DNA of 64,000 nucleotides from Hymenobacter sp. H14-R3 (GTDB lineage Bacteria; Bacteroidota; Bacteroidia; Cytophagales; Hymenobacteraceae), in contig NZ_JASITD010000004.1 of the NCBI RefSeq assembly GCF_030063445.1, positions 236,660 to 300,659 of the forward strand, read 5' to 3'. Within the stretch, counting starts at the first letter, position 1; each line of letters starts with the position of its first letter. The position numbers and the translations under genes were made by a program. The notes under the pieces were generated by a model, which was not told the origin of the DNA, ran no database searches, and worked only from the letters and a program-made list of their open reading frames with translations. Below are positions 16,125-25,040 of the stretch, in pieces.

Positions 16125-18731
16125 CTAGTTACTTGCTTCAGCATCTGATTCTTGCTGGGCCGCCAGCTCCATTTCAACGGCAGCTTCCTGCGTGGTGGTC
16201 CACACTACTTCTTCGCCGTCGGCGGGCTTATCCAGCGCCAGCATGGTGCCCTTGCGCGCCTCCCCGCTGATGATGAGCCGCGAAATGGGCCGCCGCAGCT
16301 GCGTGCGAATCACGCCCGTGATGGGCCGCGCCCCGTACTTGGGCGTGAAGCCCGACAGGGCCAGGTGCTGCCGCGCCTCGGGGCTGAGCGTGAGCGTAAT
16401 ACCCTGCCGGCGTAGCTGCTCCAGCAGGGGTTGCAGGTGAATGTCGAAGATGCGCCCCACGTTCTCCTCCGAAATGGGCGCGAAGGGCACAATCTCGGTG
16501 AGGCGGGCCAGAAACTCGGGCCGGAAGTAGCGCGCCATGGTCTCCAGCAGCTCGGTGCCGGTGGGTACCTGCCCGGCTCCAAAGCTGGCGCTAATCTGCT
16601 CAGAGCCAATGTTGGAGGTGAACAGGATAACGGCGTTGCTGAAATCGCCCTCGCGGCCCAGACGGTCGTGCAGCCGGCCTTCATCCAGAATCTGCAAAAA
16701 GATGTCGAACACCGACGGGTGAGCCTTCTCAATCTCATCAAACAAGACGACCGAGTACGGCTTCTCCCGAATTTTATTCACCAGCAGGCCGCCCTGCTCG
16801 TAGCCCACGTAGCCGGGAGGCGCGCCGTACAGTAACGCCGCCGAGTGCTCTTCCTTGAACTCCGACATGTCGAAGCGAATGAGGAACGACTCGTCGTTGA
16901 ACAGAAAATCGGCCAGCGCCTTGGCCAGCTCAGTTTTGCCCGTGCCCGTGGGCCCCAGCAAGAAAAACGAGCCAATGGGCTGCCCCGCCTTCGTGAGGCC
17001 CGAGCGCGACTCCAGAATGGCGGCGCACAGGGCCTTCACGGCCACTTGCTGGCCCACCACGCGCTTCTGCAGAATCTGGTCCATGCGCAGCAGCTTTTCG
17101 CGCTCATTGCTTTGCAGCTTGCCCAGCGGAATGCCGGTTTTGCCCGATACGATGGCGGCAATATCCTGCTTCTCCACGCTTTCCTTCTTGGTGTCGGCCA
17201 TGGCCAGCACGGCCGTTAGCAGCTCGCGTAGGTAGGCGGCCAGCTCGGCGCTGGTTTCCAGGGTGTCGGGTTGCTGCTCGTTTTCCAACTGATTGAGCCA
17301 CAGTTGGCTAACCTGGTTCTGCACCTGGTACGAAAACCAGCGCAGCTCGCGCAGGTAATCGGCCTCGCCCAGCTCGTGCTGGCGGGCCGTGAGGACGTCG
17401 AAGTCGGCTTGCAGCTGCGTGAGGCCCGCCACGGCCTGCTCATCCAGCATCCGGATGGCGGCCATTGTGCGGTCTACCAGGTCGATGGCCGAGTCGGGCA
17501 GCTGCCGGTCTTTGAGGTAGCGCTTGGCCAGGCGCACGGCCTCGCCAATGGTGCCCGCGCCCAGCGCCAGCCCGTGGTGCGCGGCATAAATGGGCATAAT
17601 GCGCTCCAGCATGCGCTCGGCCACCACCAGCGTGGGCTCCTCCACCCGCACGCTGTCAAACCGCCGGTTAAAGGCCTCATCCTTTTCAATATACTGCCGG
17701 TACTCATCCGTAGTAGTGGCCCCGATAACGGTCAGTTCGCCCCGCGCCAGCTCGGGCTTGAGCAGCTGCGCAATGCCGCTGCCGGCGCTGCCCTTGGGGT
17801 CGAGCAGCACGTGAATCTCGTCAATAAACAGGATGGCGCGGGTGTACTGCTTCAGCTCGGTGAGCACCTTTTTAATGCGGTCCTCCACCTCGCCCTTGTA
17901 CGACGCGCCCGCCACCAGCGTGCCCATGTCCAGCTCAAACAGCGTGACGTCGCGCAGGTGCACCGGCACCAGCCCGGCGGCAATTTGCTGGGCAAAGCCC
18001 TCTACCAGGGCCGACTTGCCCACCCCCGGCTCGCCAATAAGCAGCACGTTGGGCTTGGTGCGCCGGCCCAGTATCTCGGCCACCAGCCTAATTTCGCGGT
18101 CGCGCCCCACAATGGGGTCGAGCTGGCCGGCCCGTGCCTGGGCCGTTTTGTCGGTGCAGTAGGTGGCCAGCGCGCCGCCTTTGCCCGCCGGAGTGGGTGT
18201 GCCCGGCTCGGTAGCAACTACCTCATTAGCAGTAGCTCCGGACGGAACCGGGTTGTCGGCCTGGGCAGCGTCCAGCAGTTCTTTTTGCGTGAGCGGCAAG
18301 GATTTTAGCTGCTCGGTGGTGAAGGCCAGGCCGGGGCGCAGCAGCGCCGCCAGGGTGCAGAGCGGGTCCACCTGGTCGCGCGATAATTGCAGCGCCACCA
18401 GCTCGGCCACTTCGAGCACTCTTTGCACGGTGGGCGCGGGGGTGGGCATTTCGGGCGGGCGGGCCGCCTTGGGCTCGTCTTCGAGGCGCACCTCGGCCCA
18501 CTCGCGCAGGTAGTGAATATCCTTGTCGAGCACGGCTACGAGCCACGAGGCCAGGCCTATTTCGTTGTGCAGCAAGGCAGTAAGCAAGTGCGGGGCGGCG
18601 TAGTGCTCCTGGCGGTATTCGTGGGCCACGGCTTGGGCAATGTGCAGGCTGCGCTTCAGGTTGTCGGAGTAGGCCACGGGCAAAAAGGGGCGAGAAATGA
18701 AAGGGCAAGGTAGTGCACAGGCTACGTGCAA
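16125..18731 (-). CDS. clpV: ClpV-type AAA+ ATPase (TssH)
   Basis: This is a double AAA+ unfoldase of 868 residues from ATG 18731. A GTG at 18677 (VAYSDNLKRSLHIA) gives a better family-like start and an 850-residue product. The N-domain covers about residues 20-150. Walker A1 is GEPGVGKS (near 232) and Walker B1 is ILFIDEIHVLL. A middle coiled segment with RELRWFSYQVQNQVSQL precedes Walker A2, GPTGTGKTE (near 592), and the C-terminal D2 small domain. ClpV disassembles the contracted TssB/TssC sheath for reuse. It lies opposite tssB with a 200-bp shared upstream region, so clpV and tssBC are divergent. ClpB is the alternative, but the T6SS context and divergence favour ClpV. Confidence 0.88.
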   Translation of the reverse strand: MHVACALPCPFISRPFLPVAYSDNLKRSLHIAQAVAHEYRQEHYAAPHLLTALLHNEIGLASWLVAVLDKDIHYLREWAEVRLEDEPKAARPPEMPTPAPTVQRVLEVAELVALQLSRDQVDPLCTLAALLRPGLAFTTEQLKSLPLTQKELLDAAQADNPVPSGATANEVVATEPGTPTPAGKGGALATYCTDKTAQARAGQLDPIVGRDREIRLVAEILGRRTKPNVLLIGEPGVGKSALVEGFAQQIAAGLVPVHLRDVTLFELDMGTLVAGASYKGEVEDRIKKVLTELKQYTRAILFIDEIHVLLDPKGSAGSGIAQLLKPELARGELTVIGATTTDEYRQYIEKDEAFNRRFDSVRVEEPTLVVAERMLERIMPIYAAHHGLALGAGTIGEAVRLAKRYLKDRQLPDSAIDLVDRTMAAIRMLDEQAVAGLTQLQADFDVLTARQHELGEADYLRELRWFSYQVQNQVSQLWLNQLENEQQPDTLETSAELAAYLRELLTAVLAMADTKKESVEKQDIAAIVSGKTGIPLGKLQSNEREKLLRMDQILQKRVVGQQVAVKALCAAILESRSGLTKAGQPIGSFFLLGPTGTGKTELAKALADFLFNDESFLIRFDMSEFKEEHSAALLYGAPPGYVGYEQGGLLVNKIREKPYSVVLFDEIEKAHPSVFDIFLQILDEGRLHDRLGREGDFSNAVILFTSNIGSEQISASFGAGQVPTGTELLETMARYFRPEFLARLTEIVPFAPISEENVGRIFDIHLQPLLEQLRRQGITLTLSPEARQHLALSGFTPKYGARPITGVIRTQLRRPISRLIISGEARKGTMLALDKPADGEEVVWTTTQEAAVEMELAAQQESDAEASN

Positions 18732-18936
18732 AGGGGGGGCTAAGGTTAGCTTACCGCTTTATAAGAGCAATCCTATGCTGCTACAACCCCCGGCCCCAAA
18801 ATAAACTCCTCCGTCCGCCTAACCTTTCGAATTCTCTCTCCGTTAAGCCAGCACAAAGCCAGTAGCATGCCTATGTTTGGCCATTGGTTGCGGCGCCCGC
18901 TTGGTGCGCCCGGCCGCCCCACTTTCTTTTCCTTCT

Positions 18937-19377
18937 ATGTACAACTACGGAATTGGCGGTCAGGAGCGTAAGCTCGACAACGCCGCTGAAGCAATCTCGT
19001 CCATCCCCCTCAACCGGACTTTGCTGGTACAGAAGCTCACCACCAACACGCCGCTGCGCCCGCTGGTAGTGAAGGGGCTCAAAACCCCCGAGGCCGTTTT
19101 TGCGCATTTCAAGCCCGAAGTAGGCGTGCAATTCGAAGATGCTCAGGGTACTACCGTGTCTGAGCAGCTGCATTTTGCCTCGCTCGGCGACTTTGGTAAG
19201 AAGGGTATTATCAACCAAAGCAACTTTTTGCAAGGCTTGGCGGCCGAAACCGACGACTTGCAGAAGCTGTTGCGCCAGCTCAAGTCAAACAAGATTTTGA
19301 AGTCGGCCCTGGAAAACCCCGAAACCAAGGCTGCTTTCCTGGCGGCCATTCAGACCATGATGGACGAGCTGGAGTAA
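18937..19377 (+). CDS. tssB: TssB sheath protein (small subunit)
   Basis: This 146-residue protein starts at ATG 18937 (MYNYGIGGQERKLDNAAEAI); an upstream in-frame ATG at 18877 would add an unlikely leader. It has VVKGLKTPEAVFAHFKPEVGVQFED and LHFASLGDFGKKGIINQSNFL, the TssB block that meets TssC. A C-terminal helix (KLLRQLKSNKILKSALENP) corresponds to the LL-K-L-NP-L segment of VipA-type proteins. TssB and TssC form the contractile sheath around the TssD tube. tssC follows 49 bp later. Confidence 0.92.
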   Translation: MYNYGIGGQERKLDNAAEAISSIPLNRTLLVQKLTTNTPLRPLVVKGLKTPEAVFAHFKPEVGVQFEDAQGTTVSEQLHFASLGDFGKKGIINQSNFLQGLAAETDDLQKLLRQLKSNKILKSALENPETKAAFLAAIQTMMDELE

Positions 19378-19426
19378 GCCCCCCGCGCCCGCTCAATTTC
19401 CTTGCCTTGCCCCCTTGCTTACCTAT

Positions 19427-20797
19427 ATGGCTACCGAACAACAAGATTCTGCCGCCGCTGGCTACCGCTCACGCGAAGCCGCGCCGTCGCTCGAACAAAG
19501 CACGCAGGCCCTCCTCAAAGTAGGCGGGTTCGATTTGCTGGAGACAACTATCGACGGGGCTTCCAACCTGAACCCCGAGAAAAAGGCCCGCAAAAAAATA
19601 TTTTTGTCGGAAGACAATAAGAAGAATGACCGCAAGCAGCTCAAAAAGCGCCTGGCGCTGTGGCATGCCCTGCTAAGCGAGACCGACTCGGTGGCTGGGG
19701 CCGTGGAAAAAGCCGAAGCGCGCGTCGAAGCCACCCAGGAGCAGCTTACTGCTAACCTGAAAACGGCCGTGGAGGCAACCGGTGAGCTGGAGCAGGCCTA
19801 CCGCTCGGTAACGCTGTTCTTTCGCAATACCGACCAGGATGAAGTCAAGAACATCTCCATGCTGAACGCCGACAAGGACCAGCTGCAAGACCTTGATAAT
19901 ACGATATTTATTGACGCCGTAGCCGACGAGCTGGAGCAGAACTACGACCGCCTCGACCTGCGCGAAAACTACTCGCTGCTGGTGGTGCCCGGCTACCTGG
20001 GCTCCAACAAGGTGGTGGATAAGTGGGCCAAAATCGCCCATAAAAACAAGGTGATGATGGTCACCGACTTCGAGCACTACGACACGCCCGAGGATGTAAT
20101 TGAGCTGTTTGAAGAAGCCAATCTCACGGGGGCCGAAGCCCATAAGTCCAACGTTATTATGGCGGCCAACTGGCTGGTGGGCCGGGGCAAAATTGAGGAA
20201 ATCGGCGAAGAGGAAGACCTGTTTGTGCCGCCCTCCTCGGCCCTGGCCGGGCGCATCTACTCCACGCTGGCCTCGCAGGTAACGGCGGGCCGCAAGCACG
20301 GTACCCTCAACGAAGTAGACGGCGTAAAATTTCCGCTGCGTAAAAGTGAGATTTCCAACTTCGAAAAAATTGGCCTCGTGCCCATGGTAAGCGAATATGG
20401 CCGGGTAATGGCTTTTTCGGCCAAAACGCTTTTCAATGGCGACAACATTGGCTTGCAGACCTACTCGGTGGTGCGCGTGTTCGACTACGTGACCAAGGTG
20501 CTGGTGGACTTTTTGAACCGGCGCGCCTTCGAAAACTGGGACCACAACATGCGTATGGACATTCAGAACCAGATTGTGCGGTTCCTCGACGGGATTGCCG
20601 GGCCGGGCAAGCTGATTGAGAAATTCTCCATCAAAAAATTTGAGCGCGACCCCGACCAGAAGGACCGCATTCTGCTCGACATTCACATGGTGCCCTACTT
20701 CCCCGCCAAGACTTTCCTGGTGTCGCTCGATGGTACCAAAGGCGACGACCCAGATAACCCCGGCCGCGATTGGAACGCCGAATACGCGCAGCAATAG
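19427..20797 (+). CDS. tssC: TssC sheath protein (large subunit)
   Basis: This 456-residue protein starts at ATG 19427. Conserved VipB/TssC features include YSLLVVPGYLGSNKVVDKWAK, MMVTDFEHYDTPEDVIELFE, NVIMAANWLVGRGK and FAKIG/FEKIGLVPMVSEYGRV. They continue with the C-terminal LQTYSVVRVFDYVTKVLVDFLNRRAFENWD. The last 60 residues form the beta region that links subunits in the contracted sheath. It forms a unit with tssB, probably followed by its own short spacer to tssD. The length is typical. Confidence 0.93.
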   Translation: MATEQQDSAAAGYRSREAAPSLEQSTQALLKVGGFDLLETTIDGASNLNPEKKARKKIFLSEDNKKNDRKQLKKRLALWHALLSETDSVAGAVEKAEARVEATQEQLTANLKTAVEATGELEQAYRSVTLFFRNTDQDEVKNISMLNADKDQLQDLDNTIFIDAVADELEQNYDRLDLRENYSLLVVPGYLGSNKVVDKWAKIAHKNKVMMVTDFEHYDTPEDVIELFEEANLTGAEAHKSNVIMAANWLVGRGKIEEIGEEEDLFVPPSSALAGRIYSTLASQVTAGRKHGTLNEVDGVKFPLRKSEISNFEKIGLVPMVSEYGRVMAFSAKTLFNGDNIGLQTYSVVRVFDYVTKVLVDFLNRRAFENWDHNMRMDIQNQIVRFLDGIAGPGKLIEKFSIKKFERDPDQKDRILLDIHMVPYFPAKTFLVSLDGTKGDDPDNPGRDWNAEYAQQ

Positions 20798-20963
20798 TCG
20801 GCAGTAGCCGGCTGCCATTAGCTGACTGACAAGTAGATTGATGTAGTGATTCGGAATATTATTTTTTTGAATTATTGCATAGTAAACCTAACCAATATTG
20901 GTAGGTTGCGTAAAGCGGAAGCGAAGAGATATTCTCTCATTTTCCATAACCCTTTTTTTCAAT

Positions 20964-21365
20964 ATGGCTTCTTTTAGTGCTGTTTTTGACGCTGCTGGCA
21001 GCGAAGAGTGTGAAGTAGTAAGCTGCGAATACACCTTCAATCAATCAACTGATGACAAAGGCCGCCCTTCGTCGGTGGTGCAGGGAGCATTCATTAAGGT
21101 ATCCCTCGTATCTACTGACAGCGTAAAGCTAATCAGCTGGATGCTGGACCCTTACAAGCGTGCCGATGGTAAAATCGTGTTTAAGCGCGGTGACCAGGAC
21201 TCTAAAATGAAGGAATTGGTTTTCAAAGAAGCTTACTGTGTAGGCTACACAGAAACCTTTGATGCCCGTCGGGCGGAGTCGCAAGCCTCTATGGTATTGA
21301 GCTTGATTATCTCGGCCAACAAGATTGATGTGAATGGCGCAACCCTTGACAACAAGTGGGTATAA
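20964..21365 (+). CDS. tssD: TssD (Hcp) T6SS tube protein
   Basis: This 133-residue protein from ATG 20964 (MASFSAVFDAAGSEECEVVS) is the main tube protein beside tssBC. The pattern fits Bacteroidota TssD: CEYTFNQSTDDKGRPSSVVQG, LISWMLDPYKRADGKIVFKR and ELVFKEAYCVGYTETFDARR. The AT-rich 166-bp spacer before it and a strong terminator after it suggest that it can be expressed separately and at a high level, as expected for a structural tube protein. Third-position bias is weaker than in its neighbours, with more AT-ending codons. Confidence 0.92.
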   Translation: MASFSAVFDAAGSEECEVVSCEYTFNQSTDDKGRPSSVVQGAFIKVSLVSTDSVKLISWMLDPYKRADGKIVFKRGDQDSKMKELVFKEAYCVGYTETFDARRAESQASMVLSLIISANKIDVNGATLDNKWV

Positions 21366-21388
21366 ACCACTAGCTTGACTACCTCAAG

Positions 21389-21426
21389 GGCCCCCGGCAG
21401 AATCATCTGCCGGGGGCCTTTTTTGT
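21389..21426 (+). terminator. Strong rho-independent terminator after tssD
   Basis: Perfect 13-bp arms (GGCCCCCGGCAGA and TCTGCCGGGGGCC) with a four-base loop are followed by a run of Ts. It lies 24 bp after the tssD stop. Confidence 0.92.
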
Positions 21427-21433
21427 GGGTGGG

Positions 21434-21502
21434 GGCACGCTACTTACACTGCCCGGCTACGGCGGCTATGCCACCGTAGCCGGGCAGTGTAAGTAGCGTG
21501 CC
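21434..21502. repeat. Perfect 29-bp inverted repeat
   Basis: The arms 21434-21462 (GGCACGCTACTTACACTGCC onward) and 21474-21502 are exact reverse complements around an 11-base spacer. It is far longer than needed for termination and immediately follows the tssD terminator. It may be a mobile palindromic repeat (REP/MITE-like) or a second, bidirectional terminator for the convergent 21591 gene. Confidence 0.85.
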
Positions 21503-21590
21503 ATTAGCTTTTGTCTTTCTTGCTCAGATTCAGCTTGTTGCAGCTGAATCAATGTGTGATTAAAGTAGGCTAAGTGCTTTTCTTGCAAGG
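21503..21590. repeat. Conserved intergenic stem-loop element, copy A
   Basis: This element resembles 52965-53070. Both have CTTTCTTG, then a stem (GATTCAGCT/AGCTGAATC here, perfect 9 bp at 21527-21535 and 21542-21550, loop TGTTGC), then AATGTGTGATTAA-like sequence. Both copies lie just beyond the 3' end of a minus-strand gene. The changes between copies keep the pairing. Confidence 0.6.
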
Positions 21591-23948
21591 CTATTCTACA
21601 ACTAACCGACTGAAAAACTGCCCTCCCGCCGTGCCCACGCGCACCGCGTAAACGCCGGGGGCCAGCCCCGCCAGCTCCAGCGTGGCGGGCGCAGTATCGC
21701 CCATGGCGGCCGTGACGTGGCGCACCAGCCGGCCTAGCGCATCGAGTATCTCAACGGTAGCCAGGTGGTTGCCAATGGTACCCGGCAGGCGCACCTGCAC
21801 GGTGCCCGGCCCGGTGGGGTTGGGGTATACTTGCAGCGCGGTGCGGGTGCTACTGCCGCGCACGGCCAGCACCGTGGCGCAAGCCGTGGAAGCGTAGCTG
21901 CCGATGCTGGCGAAGTTGTCGGTGCCCTGCGCCTGCCAGGTAGTGGCCGCGCCGCCCGTGCCCAGCCAGCGGCTGCTGCCGCGCCCAGTGGCGGGCAGGC
22001 GCACTAGCGAGTTGTCGCGGGTGGTGCCGCCGCTCACGACCCAGCCGGTGGCACCGTTGGCCGGCGCGCGGCCCACCACGCCGATAATATCCAGGGTATC
22101 TGTGTCGTCGAACAGCACCAGCGTGTGGGTGCCGGCAAAAAAGCACACGTTGGACTGCAGGTTGGCGGCGGCGCGCACGGTGGCGTCGGTTACGCCGGTG
22201 TTGGCAATGACGAAAACCTTGCCCGCGGCCAACGTGCCCGTGAGGGTGGCCGTGGCGGTGGGCGTGGTAGCATTGGCGGTAAACACCTCCACGCGCAGCG
22301 TTGAGAGGTCGAGGGCCGAGCTGGTGGGGTTGAAAATCTCCAGCGCCTTAGTGTTGCCAGTGCCCGACTCGAAATACTTGGTGAAGAAGGCGTCGGTGCA
22401 GCTGCCGCCGGTGGGCGATACGTCGTCGTTGACGATGGTGAGGGTGTGGCGGCTGGGCGTGCCCAGTACCACCGCCGCGCCGCTGGGTGGGCCCAGGCGC
22501 AGCACCACGGTTTCGTTGGGCTCGGGCAGCAGGTCGCCCACCACAGTGAGGCTCACCAGCTGGCTCAGGGCGGTGGCATTGGCGAAGGTTACCTGGCTGG
22601 TAGTGAGGGTGTAATCGCTGGGGCTGCTGGCAGTGCTGCTGGCGTCCACCGTTACGGGTACCGTGAGTGGAAACATGATACTGCCGGGGTCACTCAGCGT
22701 GACGGTGGCGGTGTAGGTGCTGGTGCCGCTGTTGCCCTCGGCGATGGTGCCGGTGGCGGCGCTGAAGCGCACGGTGGGCACCGCGCCATCGTCGTTGGTG
22801 ATGGTGAGCGTGTGGGTGGCCGGGCCGCCGATGCTGGCCCCGGGGCCGGGGTTTTGCAGGGCCAGCACCACGGTTTCATCGGCCTCGGGCAGCAGGTCGC
22901 CGGTTACGCTCACGGCCACCGTCTGGCTGGTTTGGCCGGCGGCAAAGGTGACGGTAGTGGGCGAGGTAAAGCTGAAATCGGCGCCGCTGGTGGCTGTCGA
23001 GCTGGCGGCATCCAGGGCCACCTGCACCGTGAGGGCCGCCGTGGGGGCCGGGCTCACGCTGAGCGTAGCGATGTAAGTAGTTGAGCCACTGTTACCTTCG
23101 GCCACGGTGCCCGTGGCGGCGGCAAACGCTACCACCGGGCCGGTGGCGGCAAAGCCCCAGGCCCGCGCCACCAGCGCAGGGTCGTTGATGAAGGGGTTGT
23201 AGTTGCCCTGGCTGGCGGCCACGCGGCGGTTGCGCTCGCGCTCGTGCTCATCCACGGGGTCGGCCAAATGCCATTGATACAGGGTGTTGAGGTCGGCCAA
23301 GGTGTTGATGTCGCCGTGGCCGGTAGCTACCAGGTCGGGCTGCCCGGCGTGCATGGTGTAGAAGTAAAACGCCGTGCGCGCCAGGTTGCCCTTGTGGTCT
23401 TCGCGGGGCTCAAACTGCGTGTTGGTATCCTCGCTATACTCGTCGATGTTGGTGCTCGGAATGCCCGTCTGGCTCTGGGTCAGGCGCATCCACAGGCGCG
23501 TCTGCGCGTCTGGTATCTCGGCAAACGGGTCCGAGCCGCGGTTGCTATTCCACTGAATATAAGTAGGATACAAGTGGTGCATGTCGGAGCGCATCCGCAC
23601 CGTTTCCTTGAACCACGACTGCGGAATGGTGTGCTCGCAGTTGATGCTCTGCACCACGCTCGTGCTGGTGCTGCTGAAGCTGAGCAGCACCGTTTCGGTG
23701 TAGCCCGAGTACACGCAGGCCACCGTATTGCTGTAGTTATCAGCGTAGTTATACATTTTGGCGCGGGCGTCGGCGTAGCTCAGCTCACGGCGGTAGGGGT
23801 CATACCAGTTGGTGCGCAGCCAGTCGCGCAGCGCCGTGCCCGATAGGATGGCCGGCGCAGTCGCCGGCACGGCTGGTATTGTTTGGGCCACGCCCCCCAA
23901 AGGCCCCGCGCATAAGGCCAAGAGTAAAAAGCGGAAAAGTCTTTTCAT
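21591..23948 (-). CDS. Secreted endonuclease I with Calx-beta, lamin-tail and T9SS sorting domains
   Basis: This 785-residue protein starts at ATG 23948. A signal peptide at 1-22 ([20 protein letters not shown]) is followed by an Endonuclease I domain, roughly 40-260. Its active-site blocks are [31 protein letters not shown] and [20 protein letters not shown]. Two Calx-beta repeats follow (each near [27 protein letters not shown] and ending LTITNDD/LTIVNDD). Next is a lamin-tail domain ([20 protein letters not shown]) and a type IX sorting tail beginning [15 protein letters not shown]. It is likely exported by T9SS as a surface or extracellular nuclease, for DNA scavenging or matrix turnover. 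Confidence 0.9.
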   Translation of the reverse strand: MKRLFRFLLLALCAGPLGGVAQTIPAVPATAPAILSGTALRDWLRTNWYDPYRRELSYADARAKMYNYADNYSNTVACVYSGYTETVLLSFSSTSTSVVQSINCEHTIPQSWFKETVRMRSDMHHLYPTYIQWNSNRGSDPFAEIPDAQTRLWMRLTQSQTGIPSTNIDEYSEDTNTQFEPREDHKGNLARTAFYFYTMHAGQPDLVATGHGDINTLADLNTLYQWHLADPVDEHERERNRRVAASQGNYNPFINDPALVARAWGFAATGPVVAFAAATGTVAEGNSGSTTYIATLSVSPAPTAALTVQVALDAASSTATSGADFSFTSPTTVTFAAGQTSQTVAVSVTGDLLPEADETVVLALQNPGPGASIGGPATHTLTITNDDGAVPTVRFSAATGTIAEGNSGTSTYTATVTLSDPGSIMFPLTVPVTVDASSTASSPSDYTLTTSQVTFANATALSQLVSLTVVGDLLPEPNETVVLRLGPPSGAAVVLGTPSRHTLTIVNDDVSPTGGSCTDAFFTKYFESGTGNTKALEIFNPTSSALDLSTLRVEVFTANATTPTATATLTGTLAAGKVFVIANTGVTDATVRAAANLQSNVCFFAGTHTLVLFDDTDTLDIIGVVGRAPANGATGWVVSGGTTRDNSLVRLPATGRGSSRWLGTGGAATTWQAQGTDNFASIGSYASTACATVLAVRGSSTRTALQVYPNPTGPGTVQVRLPGTIGNHLATVEILDALGRLVRHVTAAMGDTAPATLELAGLAPGVYAVRVGTAGGQFFSRLVVE

Positions 23949-24160
23949 ATAAAAACCTTCAAAAGCAAAATAAAAGCTGCGCGGCAAAGGTCAGGCACCA
24001 ACCGAATAAAAGATGAAACTTCGGCGGTCTTTCACAAAAAGATAACCATGCAGCCACTACCTCTTTTGGTGAGTAAATTACCGGCAAACAAAAAAGGACT
24101 GACCACAATGGCCAGTCCTTTAATAAGTTGCGTCCGATTACAGACTAGTGCCTTAGCCGC

Positions 24161-24880
24161 TTAGTTAGCGGGCATCAGCACCGTGTCGATAACGTGGGTC
24201 ACGCCGTTCGAGTCGATAATGTTGGGGGTGGTAACGGTGCTGGTGCCGCCTTTGGCGTCTTTCAGCATTACCGAGTCACCGCTTTTCATCACGGTCAGGG
24301 TTTCGCCCTCTACCGTGGTCAGCGTCTGGCCATCGGTGAGGTCGGCGGCCAGGAGGCGGCCGGGTACTACGTGGTAGGTCAGGATTTTGGTGAGCGTAGC
24401 CTTGTTTTCGGGCATTACCAGGGTCGAAACCGTGCCAGCGGGCAGCTTATCGAAGGCCGCGTTGGTGGGGGCAAACACCGTGAAGGGACCCGCACCTTTC
24501 AGCGTGCCCACGAGGTCGGCGGCCTTCACGGCGGCTACCAGCGTAGTGTGGTCACTGGAGTTCACGGCGTTATCCACGATGTCTTTATCGGGCATCATCA
24601 TGGCGCCGCCTACCATCACGCCCTTGTCCATTTTGTTTTTGCGCATTTTGCGCTTATCGTCCTCTTTGCGGGGTTTGGTGGTGGCTTTCATGCGGTTGCC
24701 GGCTTCGTCTTTGCCTTTTACCTTCATTTTGCCATCGTCGGCGACCTTCGTTTTCACGGTCATGCCGTCCACGGTCGTCTTCACTTTATCACCGCCGTCT
24801 TCTACCGAAGTCTGGGCGAAGGCAGGCGCAGCAAACAGGGCCAGGGCCAGGGTAGCGAGGGGGAGGAGGTTCTTCTTCAT
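24161..24880 (-). CDS. Secreted fasciclin (FAS1) domain protein
   Basis: This 239-residue protein has a signal peptide (MKKNLLPLATLALALFAAPA, ending AFAQ). A low-complexity Lys/Met/Asp-rich region (about 24-100, KVKTTVDGMTVKTKVADDGK) precedes one FAS1 domain at about 100-239. The FAS1 hallmarks are FTVFAPTNAAFDKLPAG, ILTYHVVPG and a final GVTHVIDTVLMP. FAS1 domains are usually cell-surface adhesion modules. The charged repeat region is unusual and could bind metal or nucleic acid, but this is speculative. The gene stands alone, with the aldolase upstream on the same strand across a long hairpin. Confidence 0.9.
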   Translation of the reverse strand: MKKNLLPLATLALALFAAPAFAQTSVEDGGDKVKTTVDGMTVKTKVADDGKMKVKGKDEAGNRMKATTKPRKEDDKRKMRKNKMDKGVMVGGAMMMPDKDIVDNAVNSSDHTTLVAAVKAADLVGTLKGAGPFTVFAPTNAAFDKLPAGTVSTLVMPENKATLTKILTYHVVPGRLLAADLTDGQTLTTVEGETLTVMKSGDSVMLKDAKGGTSTVTTPNIIDSNGVTHVIDTVLMPAN

Positions 24881-24966
24881 AATGCAGGGGGGTGAGAGAA
24901 TTGCTTGGCCGCTATACGGCCCAAAGTGGGTTAGGGGTTTAATACCCGGCCATTATTTAGCTAAGT

Positions 24967-25026
24967 GCCTCAAAATCAAAGCCGGCTGGCTGCCTTAGGG
25001 CAGCCAGCCGGCTTTGATTTTGAGGC
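24967..25026 (-). terminator. 28-bp perfect hairpin between fbaA and the fasciclin gene
   Basis: Arms 24967-24994 and 24999-25026 pair perfectly around a TTAG loop. It lies 15 bp after the fbaA stop (read on the minus strand). The descending arm carries a T-rich CTTTGATTTTGAGG stretch in place of a clean T tail. It probably terminates fbaA transcription. Confidence 0.75.
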
Positions 25027-25040
25027 GGATGCGGCGCTAA

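Noticed and set aside
19673..20818. 381-residue minus-strand reading opposite tssC
   Set aside because: Antisense shadow; the tssC reading is strongly conserved.
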